Part shown: positions 35,239 to 47,400 of the stretch, piece after piece | Position numbering within the stretch: position 1 is the first letter of the stretch | How the letters are laid out: every line of letters begins with the position of its first letter | NCBI GenBank assembly: GCA_947498455.1 | Contig: CANMKK010000015.1 | Coordinates: 49,772-113,771 of the forward strand | Length of the DNA stretch: 64,000 nucleotides | DNA from: an uncultured Aquimarina sp. | GTDB lineage: Bacteria; Bacteroidota; Bacteroidia; Flavobacteriales; Flavobacteriaceae | Direction of reading: 5' to 3' | Translations under genes and position numbers: made by a program | Notes under the pieces: model-generated | Told to the model about the DNA's origin: nothing | Databases searched by the model: none | Seen by the model: the letters and a program-made list of their open reading frames with translations, nothing else

Positions 35239-38200
35239 ATGGCGATTGTAAAATCTCCTTTATTGTCTGGATTTGGAATAACAGTTCAGGAAAATGAATC
35301 TTCTTATCATGCAGTTTATGATAGCCCAGTAGGTTTAAAACAATACTCTCTCGCAAAAGGTATACATATACGGTGGCAATTTGATAAAATATTAAGTTTC
35401 CCTGTGAATGGTTTTAATATTTACATCAATAATTCTAAAATTAATAAAGAACCAATTAAACTTCCATCTTCAGAGGGAGAGTTTATGAAAAGAGTTATTG
35501 CAGGAATTAAGGATCAAAAACACGTTCAAGAATTAAATAATCATTTTTATCAAATACAGCAAGATCATATAGGAGAAACGGTTGTCGGTAATATTATGTC
35601 ACTTGTAACCTTTTTGAGTAATCAAAATGATGATTATAAATATTTAATAAAGACACTTTCTCATTTACAAAACAATGAACTAAGACCTTCTTTAGCGATT
35701 AACGATCTTTTGTTAATTAGTTCAATTGACCCATATATCGCCAAGGGACTTGGACTATACTATATTTTAAATAACGAAATCGAGGATGAAAATGGTTCCC
35801 AAAATATTGAGGACAAATTTGATGAATTACCTACCGTTATTCAAAATCCAACTATCGAGATAGAAGGAGATTGGGATACTAGCGTATACCCTCCTCGCAT
35901 AGTGGATTTAGAATCTACGATACTGAAAAATCAAAATCATATAAAGTTTAATGGATGTGAGATTATAGCTAAACACAGAAAATTAATTACATCTAGAATT
36001 GATGAAAACGAGCAATTAGAACGTTGTATTGAATTAAGTGGTGATCAAGAAAGTGAATGGAATATTACTTTGACAAAATTGGTTGAGCAATTATCCTTGT
36101 TTTTTGAAATTGAAAATGAAGATGAACGAATGTTACTTGAAAATTTTGATTGGGAAGTTTATACTTTTTATCCATCAGAAGAATCCATAACAGGACGTCT
36201 TTCGGCGGTTGTATCAAAAGTTCAAAATCAAGAAAACGTATATAGAGTAGATGTTCATTCGATAACTACTAATGAATCTGAAAAACTAATTTATAACAAG
36301 TTTAATTCGGTTAATTTTTTAAAAAGCCCAGAGAGATTAAAATTTGCTTTTAGAATCGAATTATTTGAGTCTTTGAATAAGCCGATTAAAAAAATACGAA
36401 ATAAGATTCATTTTTACGATTCGTCAGCTCAAAATAATACTGTTCCTAAAACTGAAATAGCTAAGCTTATATCAAAAGAGGCTAATCCGTATTTTAATGA
36501 AGAAGGAACAATCGTAAAGCAATCCAATGATGTAATTATAAGAACTAAATATTATTATCATCCCGAAAACTCTTTTACACCGATTCGGTTTTTGTTATTA
36601 CATTCTTTTAATGGGCATATTGACATTATTAATACCATAGAAAGTGGTCGATTAGATCCTTTGGTATTAAATCAAATTCCTCCAAAAGCTTTCTTGCCAG
36701 AACTTATATCTTATTTCCCATTAAGTAGAACATTAGAAAACAAAAAGGATGGTACATTATTATCGCCGATTATCAATAGTGCGTTTGTAGATGTTATCGA
36801 AGGAACCGCTTTAAAATTAAATAAAACAACATTGGTGATTCAGGAAAGGAAATTAAAATCCCTTGCTGACGCATTCACGATTAGTTTTAAAATGGGACTT
36901 TCGAATTCCTTTGGCACTCAAAAAATAATAAGTAGTGAAGGTGTTATTACTTTTGAATTACGGTTGTCGAGTGATGGTATTTTTAAAATAATTATTGGAC
37001 AAGAAGAGTTTCAAATTAGTACGCCAATTTTCAAGAGTTTCGATCGAAATAACAGAAACCATTTGTTATGGATCTTAGTTCAGTATGATGGGAAAAATAT
37101 CATATTGAGGTATCGAAAAATCTTAAATAAAAATGGAAAAATTTGGAAAGCAAACTTTTTAAATTACCCTAGATTCAATGAATTTTTTAGTTTCTATGGT
37201 CAAGATTATAGATTTGAATTAGCGAATCCTCCTAAAAAGACAGTTTTAGAAGATACTTTGAATTTTGGGAGTTCTCAATATAATGGAGTTATTAAAGATA
37301 TTAGCATTTGGAGAGATGTAATGGATTTCTCAGATATACAAGCTAAGAAACCTGTATTAAACTCTTTAGAAACTTTTCAGGGCAGAGCAAGTTTACGCTA
37401 TGCTTTTACTGATAAAATAAAAGTAGATAATAACAATGGAGAAAACATTAGTTTACTCAAACCTATAGGAAGTCTAGGAGGAGATTTTACTTTTTGTATT
37501 TGGTTTAAGGTACAGTTTATAACAAAAGATATTCTTGAAGGTAAAAATGAAGTTCGTACAATTTTTAAAACTACCCATTGGAATGTTTCACTTCATCTAA
37601 AAGATGCGCATGGTATTGTTGGTATTGATTTTGTCGCGCACTATAACAATAAAATACTTTTTAAGGCTAGGTTACAATCTGAATATAACGATCCTACATA
37701 TAATAATAAGTGGTCTAGACTTACATTTAATTCTTCTTGGGTTGCTAATAAAAATGAATATAAAGCTTGGGTTAATAATCATGCTTTAAATCTTCAAACA
37801 GAACCCAATAGTTACAGAATAGAAGAAGCAAATTTGTTTTCCGGTTCTATTGAAAACTTTAAAATCCCTGACTCCTATTTTGATTTTGGTAGTCAAAAAG
37901 AAGACGAGTTCACCCACTTCCTAATTTGGGATGAAGCATTTATTCCTGATGAAATAGATGAAAAACTAGGAACTGTACAGCATATCCATAGGCAGCGGGA
38001 GAAAGGCAAGCATTTTTATAATGCTATTGGTGTTGATCTTTTGGGTCGTGTAGCTGTGCCTTCTGAAAGCAAATCTATTGATGTTGTTCCTAAAGAAGTA
38101 AGACCAGACACTCCTTCTAGTGTATTTGCCCAATTAAAACCGATCAATGGAATTGTATCGGAGGTTGAAACTATTACAGAAGAAGATGACGGAATCGAAA

Positions 38201-41200
38201 GAAAGAAATACAAAATTTCCATACAGATGGCTGTGGAAATACAAGATATAAAAATCCTAAAGAACCATTTTACTACAATAGAAAGGCAGCTAGAAAACTC
38301 GGTTTATAAACAACGATTTGAAATTACTGAAGTTAATGGACTATCTAATAATCAGATTCAATTGCATTGTTACGAACCACTTTTTAGTCAATTAACTCCT
38401 ACTGAGGATGATTATATCTTTATAGAAATAGATGTACAACAGCAAATCCAGTGGAACTGGACGGGACTACAGCAAGTATATAATCCAACAGTACATCAGT
38501 TTCAAATTTATGAACATCAAGGCGGAAGAAACCAGATCAAACAAAAAATTGTAAAATTGGTGAACTCGCAAATAGACCAAATACCAAAGAGTTACATTTT
38601 TACGCTAAAGAAAGATCAACATTTAACTAAGGAGAATATCCCATTCATAAAAGATCAGTTTTGCAGAATAGATAATAATAACTACCGTATTACGGCATTG
38701 GATTTTGATACTACTAATATACCAAAACTTACTGTGGAGGCGACTGCTTCTGAAATGCCAGATATCAAAACAGGAGCGTATTTTAGTCTTACGATCGACA
38801 AAGATTATCCGTCTTACCAGAATTTTAATATTCCTCAAAATTGGCGTTCTGGAAAAATCAGAAAAGTAGATGCTCAGCATCTAGAACTAATTGTAGCAAA
38901 CGATTCGATATGTGAGGTTTTAAATGGAGTACCGATTGATCTAAAAAATAGAGGAATTAGTTGGCTTCCTGATAAAAAATTAGCAAAACTCATCGTAAAG
39001 AAACCTTTATTAGGCACTAATATTTTTAGTAGCCCTGAACCAGATGGTTATGTAATGGGTGCAATTGTAGCTCGTAATATTAATGAGCCTGATACTCCCT
39101 GGCAAAGTTTTACCGTATTATGGCATGAAAAGATTGATAAGGACCTTGTTTGTTATTTGCTATTAAAACAAGATCCAAAATCAGAAGATTTTAGAATCCC
39201 ACGATTAACCGATCTTACCTTCTATCGAGGAAAAACCTATGTGTTTACCAATACTACAAAAGCACTACCTGATTTTTCAACTCATACGACTATTGATGTC
39301 TCTTTTGGGATTACTGCTTTGGATACCGAACAATTAGAAAGTGCTATAAGTACGCCTGCACACCTGGTAGTAGTTGATAAAAGAATTCCTAAAAAACCAG
39401 AAGCTCCATTTGTACAATGTGATGGTAAGGCAGATTATTATAAACAGATCAAGGCTTTTGTGCAATTTGAAGAACCAAATGCGATGGTCTCGTATCTAAT
39501 TTATAGAGCAGCGTTTTCGACTATTGCTGCTAAAGACTTAGAAGCAAGACGGTTATTTACAGGGCACTATACAGATTTTAAATCTAATCCTACATTGGCT
39601 TTTACAGATGATACACATTTTGAATATTGGGTATCTATTATAAAAGAAAGACAGTGGCAAGACCCTACAGAAAAAGAAGCTGTGTTTTTTCAAATACAGG
39701 ATATGGCTGAACTGTTTCCTGAAAAATATGTGAAACAACGTCCTAAAACAATAGGGAACGACTGGAAACGTGCTTCTGTGGTTTGGCAAAATTGGTCAGA
39801 ACGTTTTTATCCAGCATTATCAGATACCGATAAAGAAGTTATAGCTAACCGTCTAGGTAATGACGTTGCTTTTGTAAAGATTAATGAATTACCTGTAAAA
39901 CCACAAGAACATCCCGAGGGATATCTGGATCATATCCAAGGCTATTTTCCAGATAGTTTTTACTACCGTTTAAAAACACAGACTAAAGCTCTACAGACCA
40001 GTACAGAAATGAGTTTAGTGAGTAATCCAGTTAAGCCAATTATTCCAAGACCTCCAAGAAAACCTGAAATATCAAAAGTAATTCCATTACCAATTGGGAC
40101 AAAGATTTTTTGGAATCTTAATAGGGAGCCAAGCCTATCTCATTATGAGGTGTATCAAGCTGATGCAAAAAAAGATTTAGAGGATTTAAGATGGTGGGAA
40201 GATACAAAAGACCCAAGAATAATAGCAGAAATACAAGATCCTAAAATAAAAGTAAAAGAAGGTAACGCCAGATTTGTCTCTTATAATGCATTAAAAAAGA
40301 TTATTGGTGTTTATGATGCAGAAGATTTTAATTATAAACAAGTATATAATGAAGAATCAATCACAGCATTCAACTACTATGACAACTTAAACACAATAAT
40401 CGACGACCGCACAGATTTTAATTATACAATAAATATAGGACCGTTAAAAAAAGTCGCCGATCATAAATCTATGATAATCATTTTTTTAAACACAGATAAT
40501 GAAACGGAAGTTAGAGACACCATTCACCCATTTAAAGACATAAAACCTCAAAACGGACAAATAGAATTACCTATTGCATCGGATATTAAACAGGTACAAG
40601 GAATTTATCTTCGACGGAATTTAAAAGGAAAACTAAACTCATCAAGTTTTAAAGAAGCTACCAATTACTTTATAACTGAAAATAGAGACAATAATTTACC
40701 ATCGTTCAGTGAATCAGACAATACCTATCAAATAATAAACTTACACGAATCTATCAATTTTCAAAGAGTAGTGATTTCTTACCAAAACTCAAAAGGAGAA
40801 AAAAAGATAATGACGGAAATTAAGGAGGGGTTGCATTATTCATTAGATTTTAATAATGGTACTACACAATTTATTTGCGTTAAACCAATTCTGAATTATG
40901 CAAATAATAGTAAAAAAAATTCTATCGCCAGTGCATCTAAAATTATTGAATGCCAACCTGTGTATTTGAATAAACCAAATGTTAAATATGAAGATATTGA
41001 AATAGTACGTAAATCACTAGATAATGAAACCGATGAAGTAGAGATAACAATTCAATGGAGAAAAAATTGGTCAAAAATTATGATTGCAAAAGACAGCGAT
41101 AATGGTGAATACACTGTTTTACAAAATTGGACAAATTTAAAAGAATCAAGTATGATTAATGATACAGTTCCCAAATTAGTAGAACACCAATATCATTTTC

Positions 41201-41256
41201 TTGTTATCGATATCGCTGGTGCTAAACAAGATTTACCAACAACTTTTTTCATATAA
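35239..41256 (+). CDS. giant protein 1 of a three-gene operon, LamG- and Fn3-like modules
   Basis: 2005 residues, no signal peptide or membrane helix. The first 480 residues are unrecognised and mixed. Two concanavalin A/LamG-like modules follow at about 490-700 (SYFPLSRTLENKKDG ... GVIKDISIWRDV) and 715-915 (GGDFTFCIWFKV ... FTHFLIWDEAFIPDEI). The remainder is beta-rich with Fn3-like strands, for example near 1605-1650 (KIFWNLNREPSLSHYEVYQA). Such modules bind sugars or proteins. The next gene starts 2 bases after its stop. Lack of an export signal means it works inside the cell or leaves by a signal-free route. No named family can be given for the whole protein. Confidence 0.75.
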   Translation: MAIVKSPLLSGFGITVQENESSYHAVYDSPVGLKQYSLAKGIHIRWQFDKILSFPVNGFNIYINNSKINKEPIKLPSSEGEFMKRVIAGIKDQKHVQELNNHFYQIQQDHIGETVVGNIMSLVTFLSNQNDDYKYLIKTLSHLQNNELRPSLAINDLLLISSIDPYIAKGLGLYYILNNEIEDENGSQNIEDKFDELPTVIQNPTIEIEGDWDTSVYPPRIVDLESTILKNQNHIKFNGCEIIAKHRKLITSRIDENEQLERCIELSGDQESEWNITLTKLVEQLSLFFEIENEDERMLLENFDWEVYTFYPSEESITGRLSAVVSKVQNQENVYRVDVHSITTNESEKLIYNKFNSVNFLKSPERLKFAFRIELFESLNKPIKKIRNKIHFYDSSAQNNTVPKTEIAKLISKEANPYFNEEGTIVKQSNDVIIRTKYYYHPENSFTPIRFLLLHSFNGHIDIINTIESGRLDPLVLNQIPPKAFLPELISYFPLSRTLENKKDGTLLSPIINSAFVDVIEGTALKLNKTTLVIQERKLKSLADAFTISFKMGLSNSFGTQKIISSEGVITFELRLSSDGIFKIIIGQEEFQISTPIFKSFDRNNRNHLLWILVQYDGKNIILRYRKILNKNGKIWKANFLNYPRFNEFFSFYGQDYRFELANPPKKTVLEDTLNFGSSQYNGVIKDISIWRDVMDFSDIQAKKPVLNSLETFQGRASLRYAFTDKIKVDNNNGENISLLKPIGSLGGDFTFCIWFKVQFITKDILEGKNEVRTIFKTTHWNVSLHLKDAHGIVGIDFVAHYNNKILFKARLQSEYNDPTYNNKWSRLTFNSSWVANKNEYKAWVNNHALNLQTEPNSYRIEEANLFSGSIENFKIPDSYFDFGSQKEDEFTHFLIWDEAFIPDEIDEKLGTVQHIHRQREKGKHFYNAIGVDLLGRVAVPSESKSIDVVPKEVRPDTPSSVFAQLKPINGIVSEVETITEEDDGIERKKYKISIQMAVEIQDIKILKNHFTTIERQLENSVYKQRFEITEVNGLSNNQIQLHCYEPLFSQLTPTEDDYIFIEIDVQQQIQWNWTGLQQVYNPTVHQFQIYEHQGGRNQIKQKIVKLVNSQIDQIPKSYIFTLKKDQHLTKENIPFIKDQFCRIDNNNYRITALDFDTTNIPKLTVEATASEMPDIKTGAYFSLTIDKDYPSYQNFNIPQNWRSGKIRKVDAQHLELIVANDSICEVLNGVPIDLKNRGISWLPDKKLAKLIVKKPLLGTNIFSSPEPDGYVMGAIVARNINEPDTPWQSFTVLWHEKIDKDLVCYLLLKQDPKSEDFRIPRLTDLTFYRGKTYVFTNTTKALPDFSTHTTIDVSFGITALDTEQLESAISTPAHLVVVDKRIPKKPEAPFVQCDGKADYYKQIKAFVQFEEPNAMVSYLIYRAAFSTIAAKDLEARRLFTGHYTDFKSNPTLAFTDDTHFEYWVSIIKERQWQDPTEKEAVFFQIQDMAELFPEKYVKQRPKTIGNDWKRASVVWQNWSERFYPALSDTDKEVIANRLGNDVAFVKINELPVKPQEHPEGYLDHIQGYFPDSFYYRLKTQTKALQTSTEMSLVSNPVKPIIPRPPRKPEISKVIPLPIGTKIFWNLNREPSLSHYEVYQADAKKDLEDLRWWEDTKDPRIIAEIQDPKIKVKEGNARFVSYNALKKIIGVYDAEDFNYKQVYNEESITAFNYYDNLNTIIDDRTDFNYTINIGPLKKVADHKSMIIIFLNTDNETEVRDTIHPFKDIKPQNGQIELPIASDIKQVQGIYLRRNLKGKLNSSSFKEATNYFITENRDNNLPSFSESDNTYQIINLHESINFQRVVISYQNSKGEKKIMTEIKEGLHYSLDFNNGTTQFICVKPILNYANNSKKNSIASASKIIECQPVYLNKPNVKYEDIEIVRKSLDNETDEVEITIQWRKNWSKIMIAKDSDNGEYTVLQNWTNLKESSMINDTVPKLVEHQYHFLVIDIAGAKQDLPTTFFI

Positions 41257-41258
41257 CT

Positions 41259-44200
41259 ATGAGCCAGTTCAAGTTCCCAATACGCACACAACAAGATAAA
41301 TTTTACAGTAATTTTGAATGTGAAAAACCAGAAGATTATCCATTTAAGAATTACAAAGATAATTATCAGGAAAGCGATTTTCTATTAAAAATTAAGTTTA
41401 ACAATCTTAACAATAAAGGATTTTTAGTCATACCATATTATTCCAATTTCTTTGCGAAGGAAATTAAAGGACAATGGTACATCATCTTTTATTCTGTACA
41501 AAAATTTAAAAAATTCAAGTTTGCCAATAGGCTCTCTAAAGAAGACTATCCAAATTCAATAGTAATTACATCGTCTGAACTAAAAAAAACACACCTAATA
41601 TCTATTATAAATGCGATTAACGAGGCTGGAGAAGCAGACTCTAAAAATAAATTTGTTACTGTAAAGCGTAATGGAAAATTCTACAAAGAGAAAAAAAAAC
41701 ATACAGCGATAAATGCCGCAGAAAAGGTTAAACAGTGGGAAAATGGAAAATACAATTTTGTGCCACTTAATGAAAATTTTAATGGGTTAAGTATTAATTT
41801 CAAATATTTATCAATAGGGTTTGTCAAGATTCCAAATATTAAATCTATTCAAAATGGCTTAAAACTAGATAAAGTAGGTGATTGGTTTTGGTACGATCCA
41901 TATTATATACTTACTAATATTAATATGGAGAATAAGCAAAAACAACTCCTAAACATAGGAAAAGATTATGTGCCAAAAGACAAAAAAAGTCTTATTTCTC
42001 TTAGAGTATGGATTAAGAAACAAAAAATTTTAATAGACACAGTACTAAAAGTTCCACCTAAAGATAAGCGCATACAAGAAGTGAACTTGCAAAACAGGGG
42101 TCTAATAGTTTGGAATTTTGCGCAGCAATTCAACTCATCTTTCAAAAAAATAGCTGTTACGGAGACAGTAACAATTAAAGCAAGTTCTGAATTTGAATGG
42201 TTTTTTCAACCATCAAACTCAAGTAAACCTTTTGATACTTCTACAGCTTCATATGTAGCTGATAGAAGTAAGAGTATCGCTGTCAACGCATTTTTATCAA
42301 ATCAAATAAATTATTCTGTAAGGGTAAAAGGCAGGAATGGGTCTCCAGAAGTAAAAGCTAAACTTGATAGTGAGAACATTGCCACTATTGCAATTTTTGA
42401 TAAAAAAAATCAATTACTCGATGCTATTAGTTATGATTTTAGTCAATTTGGCAATGCTGATTATATACTTAGTCTTTATAAGAAATATCTAAACTTGGAA
42501 AAAGAGTTTGAGAAATTGGTTGATAAAAAAGTCGCTGGATCAAAGTATAAATTAGGTCAACATTATAGTGAATTTTTAAAGATCAATCAACTTCTAGGAG
42601 TCAAAAAAAGAGACATTATCCCTGATAAATATAATGAAATAAAACCGGAATGGTTTACAAATAAATTGGTTAACGGTTTCACAAGTCTATATAAAAGTGA
42701 AATTGCATTACAAAAATCAATAGACCTAATATGTAGTGCGCTCTATAGTAGTAATTTGATTAATAATTTAAAAGAACTAAAAAGAGAACAAATCGATGCG
42801 CTCACTGTTATAATTACTAAACTTGGGAGTAACAAAAAAGTAATAAAAACGATAAAAGAAATTTTTGGAGGAACCTTTGGTCATAACTCAAACCAAACTA
42901 ATATACCTACATCTAATGTTCAAAAGAGTTTTAATGAAAGAAACAGTGATATAAATACTAATAGTAATTTAATTTTATTCTATGGAGTAATTTTAAAAAT
43001 TCTAAGTTTAGATTTTAAAAAAAGTAACCCTAAAAAAGACGGAACTATAAAAAAAGAGCTAAACCTTTACTTAAACATTGTAAACAAAACACCTACAGAT
43101 AAGTTTTTTGAGTACTTTGAATTTACAGGTGTTTTATTTAGTAAGAGTGCTAGTATTCTTGAGGATGATTTTTTAAAAGAAGATAGAAAAAAATTAGAGT
43201 CTTTAAAAGGTCATGAAAAAGTAGTAGTTGAACACAAAATACAGCAGTTCAAAACTATACTGTATTTTTTTGATGTGCTCGGAACATCTATTAGTATAAT
43301 CAATAAAATTAGGAAAAAAGGAGGCAATATATCGACAAAAGATATTTTGGATTTTACAAAGGATGCAGTAGAAACCATAAATAAGTTGTATGAATTAACA
43401 GAATTATCAAAAACAGCTTCACATCAAATCCTGTTTAAAGACAAAGATATCATAAGTAAATTGGTAAGAAGTAATATCTCCAATTCTACAACTGGGCTAT
43501 TAAAAACGGTTGGTAATATTACAACTGTAATTGAAATATCCGAAAATTTGAATAATGCAAGTGATTTATATGCTCTTGGAGACGACGATGCAGCGGATGT
43601 TCTTATTTATTCTTCAATGATATCTTATGTCGGATTGGTTTTATCTCTAGTAGTATTAAATCCTCTTGTTGGTATTGGTTTATTCCTATTGTCTCAGGCA
43701 GTAATCCACTTCTTTGGCAAATCTAAAAGTTATTTTGTACTCTTTATCGAACATAGTATCAATGGTATTAAAGCTGCTGAAATTAAAGAAGAGATCCTAA
43801 AGATAGAGGCAAGTGGCGAAAGTAAAATAAATAAAGCACTAGCAATTGAGAAGTTAGATACACTTTACTTCAGAGTTTTTTATGATAATGTGGCAGTTCA
43901 AAACGCTTATCTAAATTCGTTTCTACCTGATAAAGAGATTAAGTACTCTAATCCAACATATAGTGAAATTAAAGATCTTGAACGAAAAGATTATAAATAT
44001 TTTATGTCATTTAAGCCAAAAATGTTTTCTAAAGAGTCAACTGTAATTATTCAGATAAACGGAGAATTCAGTAATTGGTCCGGTTCAGTATTTGTGCCAG
44101 AAGGATACAAAACAGCTTGGTATGAATTTAAACTCAAAAATTTAAAAGTTAGAAAACACATTATTTGGAAAAGAGGAAATCGGTTTAATGAATATTGGGA

Positions 44201-44423
44201 TTCAGAAAGTAAATTCTACAAATCTTTTATGCTTATTGAGCCAGTAAAAATTAATAATGATGTAGTCGGGTTAAATCTTTTGGTGAGGAAATATAGTTTT
44301 TTAGAAACGCCAAAATATACTATAGATTTAAAGCACCCTTTATGTATTTGGATATCTCATGAAAAAATTAACAAACTAGATTTTTCAAAAGGTAGCCTAG
44401 TAATTAAAAAACCTGAAGACTAA
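41259..44423 (+). CDS. giant protein 2 of the operon, hydrophobic hairpin, unknown
   Basis: 1054 residues, Lys/Asn/Ile rich. The N-terminal 250 residues are beta-rich, the centre (about 400-770) is helical and charged, and a strong hydrophobic hairpin lies at about 788-820 (ISYVGLVLSLVVLNPLVGIGLFLLSQAVIHFF), followed by a helical stretch and a beta-rich C-terminus. A single internal hydrophobic hairpin within a large soluble protein is a layout seen in some pore-forming toxins, but no homologue is recognised. It starts 2 bases after giant protein 1, and its stop overlaps the next start (TAATG), showing tight coupling. Confidence 0.7.
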   Translation: MSQFKFPIRTQQDKFYSNFECEKPEDYPFKNYKDNYQESDFLLKIKFNNLNNKGFLVIPYYSNFFAKEIKGQWYIIFYSVQKFKKFKFANRLSKEDYPNSIVITSSELKKTHLISIINAINEAGEADSKNKFVTVKRNGKFYKEKKKHTAINAAEKVKQWENGKYNFVPLNENFNGLSINFKYLSIGFVKIPNIKSIQNGLKLDKVGDWFWYDPYYILTNINMENKQKQLLNIGKDYVPKDKKSLISLRVWIKKQKILIDTVLKVPPKDKRIQEVNLQNRGLIVWNFAQQFNSSFKKIAVTETVTIKASSEFEWFFQPSNSSKPFDTSTASYVADRSKSIAVNAFLSNQINYSVRVKGRNGSPEVKAKLDSENIATIAIFDKKNQLLDAISYDFSQFGNADYILSLYKKYLNLEKEFEKLVDKKVAGSKYKLGQHYSEFLKINQLLGVKKRDIIPDKYNEIKPEWFTNKLVNGFTSLYKSEIALQKSIDLICSALYSSNLINNLKELKREQIDALTVIITKLGSNKKVIKTIKEIFGGTFGHNSNQTNIPTSNVQKSFNERNSDINTNSNLILFYGVILKILSLDFKKSNPKKDGTIKKELNLYLNIVNKTPTDKFFEYFEFTGVLFSKSASILEDDFLKEDRKKLESLKGHEKVVVEHKIQQFKTILYFFDVLGTSISIINKIRKKGGNISTKDILDFTKDAVETINKLYELTELSKTASHQILFKDKDIISKLVRSNISNSTTGLLKTVGNITTVIEISENLNNASDLYALGDDDAADVLIYSSMISYVGLVLSLVVLNPLVGIGLFLLSQAVIHFFGKSKSYFVLFIEHSINGIKAAEIKEEILKIEASGESKINKALAIEKLDTLYFRVFYDNVAVQNAYLNSFLPDKEIKYSNPTYSEIKDLERKDYKYFMSFKPKMFSKESTVIIQINGEFSNWSGSVFVPEGYKTAWYEFKLKNLKVRKHIIWKRGNRFNEYWDSESKFYKSFMLIEPVKINNDVVGLNLLVRKYSFLETPKYTIDLKHPLCIWISHEKINKLDFSKGSLVIKKPED

Positions 44424-47400
44424 TGGAAGAGAATAGAAAAATTGTAATTCCATTAACTAGAATTATAGATGAGAAGATTTTTCAAAACTTTGGGGATATT
44501 CTGTCTTTTTTAGAATCGATAGTATACGACCCGGATTATAGTGTAATTACTTCAAGTTCCGAATATCTAAAGTTTAATGTTAGACTTATTATTACCGAAA
44601 AGGTAGAAGCTGATTTTTTTATAATTCCTGGCAGTAAAATATTTTTAAGTTCTAAACCTACTGATTATCCCTTTTATGATATTGAGATCATATTAAATAG
44701 CTCACCATCTCTTGAAATATCTAATATTCAATTTGGTATTCAATTCAATAAAGATCTTATACAAGCCTATGTTTATGATGTACAGTCAGGTGATTCTACT
44801 GATAAAAGTTGGAAAATTGATGAAAGAGAAGAAGGCTATATTATTTCAATAAGTACAGGCATATATGCAGATCTTCAAGGGGAATTTGAAATAAAAGCTC
44901 CAACCATTTCAGGGATGAAGCCTTTCATGATTGGTAAAACTGGATTTATACTGGACTTAGCTGAAACTAAAGTTGGAAATTACATAAATAAAAAGCCAAA
45001 GCCAAGTGGCCAACCATTTCATTTAGTCACCGGGGAAATCCCTGGTGAAATAGTAGACAAGGTGCCAATCGATTTTAAAGGTATTTATTTAAGACAAGCA
45101 TTTGTATATTATCATAATCCTGAAAAAGGGACTAAAATTCCACCAATTGGGATACAAGATGCGGCAATAGGGGAAGGTGGCTTTACTGGAAATCTTGTAA
45201 TTGGTAACCCATCAAAGGAAGTAGATCTAACTGTTAAAAAGTTAGATGAATGGTTTAAGAAAGATGATGGGGCTTCTGAAAATAGTTTTTCGTTTGAGAG
45301 TGACTTTGCAGCAAAAATTAGACTTCAAGGCTTTGATGCCGTACTTTGGTCAATGAGGCTTTCTTTCTATAAATCAATCCCCAATGCCTTTAGCTTAGTA
45401 GGAGTCATGCGTACTGGGTTAAGTGATAAATGGATTACATTCAAAGCAGCCATCGCAGGCCCCAACGGCGACATTTTCTTAGAAATAGGAGGCCTCCCAG
45501 AAGAACCTTTATTGAACCTAGAAACCGATTGGTATAAAGTTGTTATTGATAGCATCGCTTATAAAATGGATAATAATATTCATTACGCTATTATTAATGG
45601 TGGTATACAGGTAAAATTTGATTTTCTGGATTTGCCTTTGCTTAAAGTTGATAGACTCTCTGTAGGATCAGATGGTAGTATTGATATCGAAGGCGGCTGG
45701 GCAGAGTTTCCGGAAACAATACCACTAGATTTTCACGGTTTTGATATCGAACTCAAAGAAATCGGGATGGGTACCGAGGGAGAAAATGAGTTGCAACGAC
45801 AATGGTTTGGGTTTAGTGGTGGGATCAACCTTATACAAGATATGGGAGGTGCCTCTGTAGAAGGGCTTAAAGTAAGTTGGAATAAAGCAAGAGGTGATGA
45901 TATACAGGTATCGCTAAAAGGCATTAAGATCGATCTAAAAATAGAAGGTACACTAAGCATAAAAGGAGAAATCAATTATGATGAAGAAACCAATCTATTT
46001 AGAGGCAGTGTCAATATTGATTTTGAGTCTTTGCAATTTGAGATAGAAGGAGAACTTATTGTAGGCAAAACAATAGATGCACAGGGTAGAGAGTTTGATG
46101 TGTTCTATATAGCACTGAGCGCAAGAATGACTCCTGGGATTACACTAGGCGCAACAGGTTTATCATTGATCGGTATCGGAGGTCTTTATGGTATGAATGT
46201 TACACCCAATAAAACTGAGGAACAACGCTGGTATGATTGGTATAAATCTGATCCAGCCTATAATATTATCAATGCTAATAAATGGGGTCCGGTATATAAT
46301 AATTATGCGTTTGGTGCAGGAGTAACCTTAGCAACATCTTATGATGCAGGATATTCGCTAGAAGCCGATGTGATGTTGGCAATTTTGATTCCCGGCCCGG
46401 TAGTGATCATAGAAGGCGGGGCAGAATTGCTCAAGACATTACAGCCCGATGAGATTGAGGTGCCAGAAAATGATATGGCAGATCAGATACAAACAACATC
46501 TGATAAAAAAGAAGCAAAACCAGTTACCAAAAAGCAAGGGAGTAATTTTTATTTGTTGGCTGTTTTTGATGGGCGTGCCGGCACTATGCAACTAAATATT
46601 GATATTAAAATCGTTATTCAGGAATTGGTTAATATTGGTGGTGGATTAGAAGCCTTTTTTGATTTTAATGACAATAGCAAATGGTATATCCATATCGGTG
46701 TTAAAGATCCCGAAAGTAAACGCATACAAGCAGAAGTACTTGGAGTTTTTGATGCAAGTACTTATATGATGATTAGTGCGAAATATTTCAATTTTGGAGC
46801 AGCCGTTGCTTGGGGATTCAAAGGAGAATATGGCCCTGTGATGGTTGCGTTTCGGTATGCGTTTACTTTTGATATTGGATTGGTGTTTAATCCTTTTCAA
46901 GCAGAAGCCAGATTTACATTTCTTGCAGAGTTAGGGATCAAAGTCTTCATTTTTAATTTTGGCTTATTTATTAATGCAGAATTGGATGCCACGTTTCCAA
47001 AACCGTATCATATTCATGGCATCTTAAAAGTAGCCTTTGGACTTCCATTTCCGTTTCCAGGCTTTGAATTTGATATACCCTTCGAATTGAAAGAAGAAGG
47101 ATTACCTAAAACACCAGATCATCTATTAAAAGGAGTTTCTTTTACACATCATAAATCATCAGGATTCAGTTTACCTATAGAAATTAACAGATCTGATATT
47201 CCGGATTGGAAAAAAGAGAGTTTTTGGGATACTATTCCTTTTGTTCCTGTAGATAGTCGACCTGTATTGCACTTTGAAAAAGAAATTAGTAATCTTTATG
47301 TGTTGGGCATTTTTAATGAAAAAGTGGATGATGCAAAACCTCCTCAAGAAAACCTGCAATTTCGATATGAAGTTATAAACACAGAACAGCAAAAAGTACT

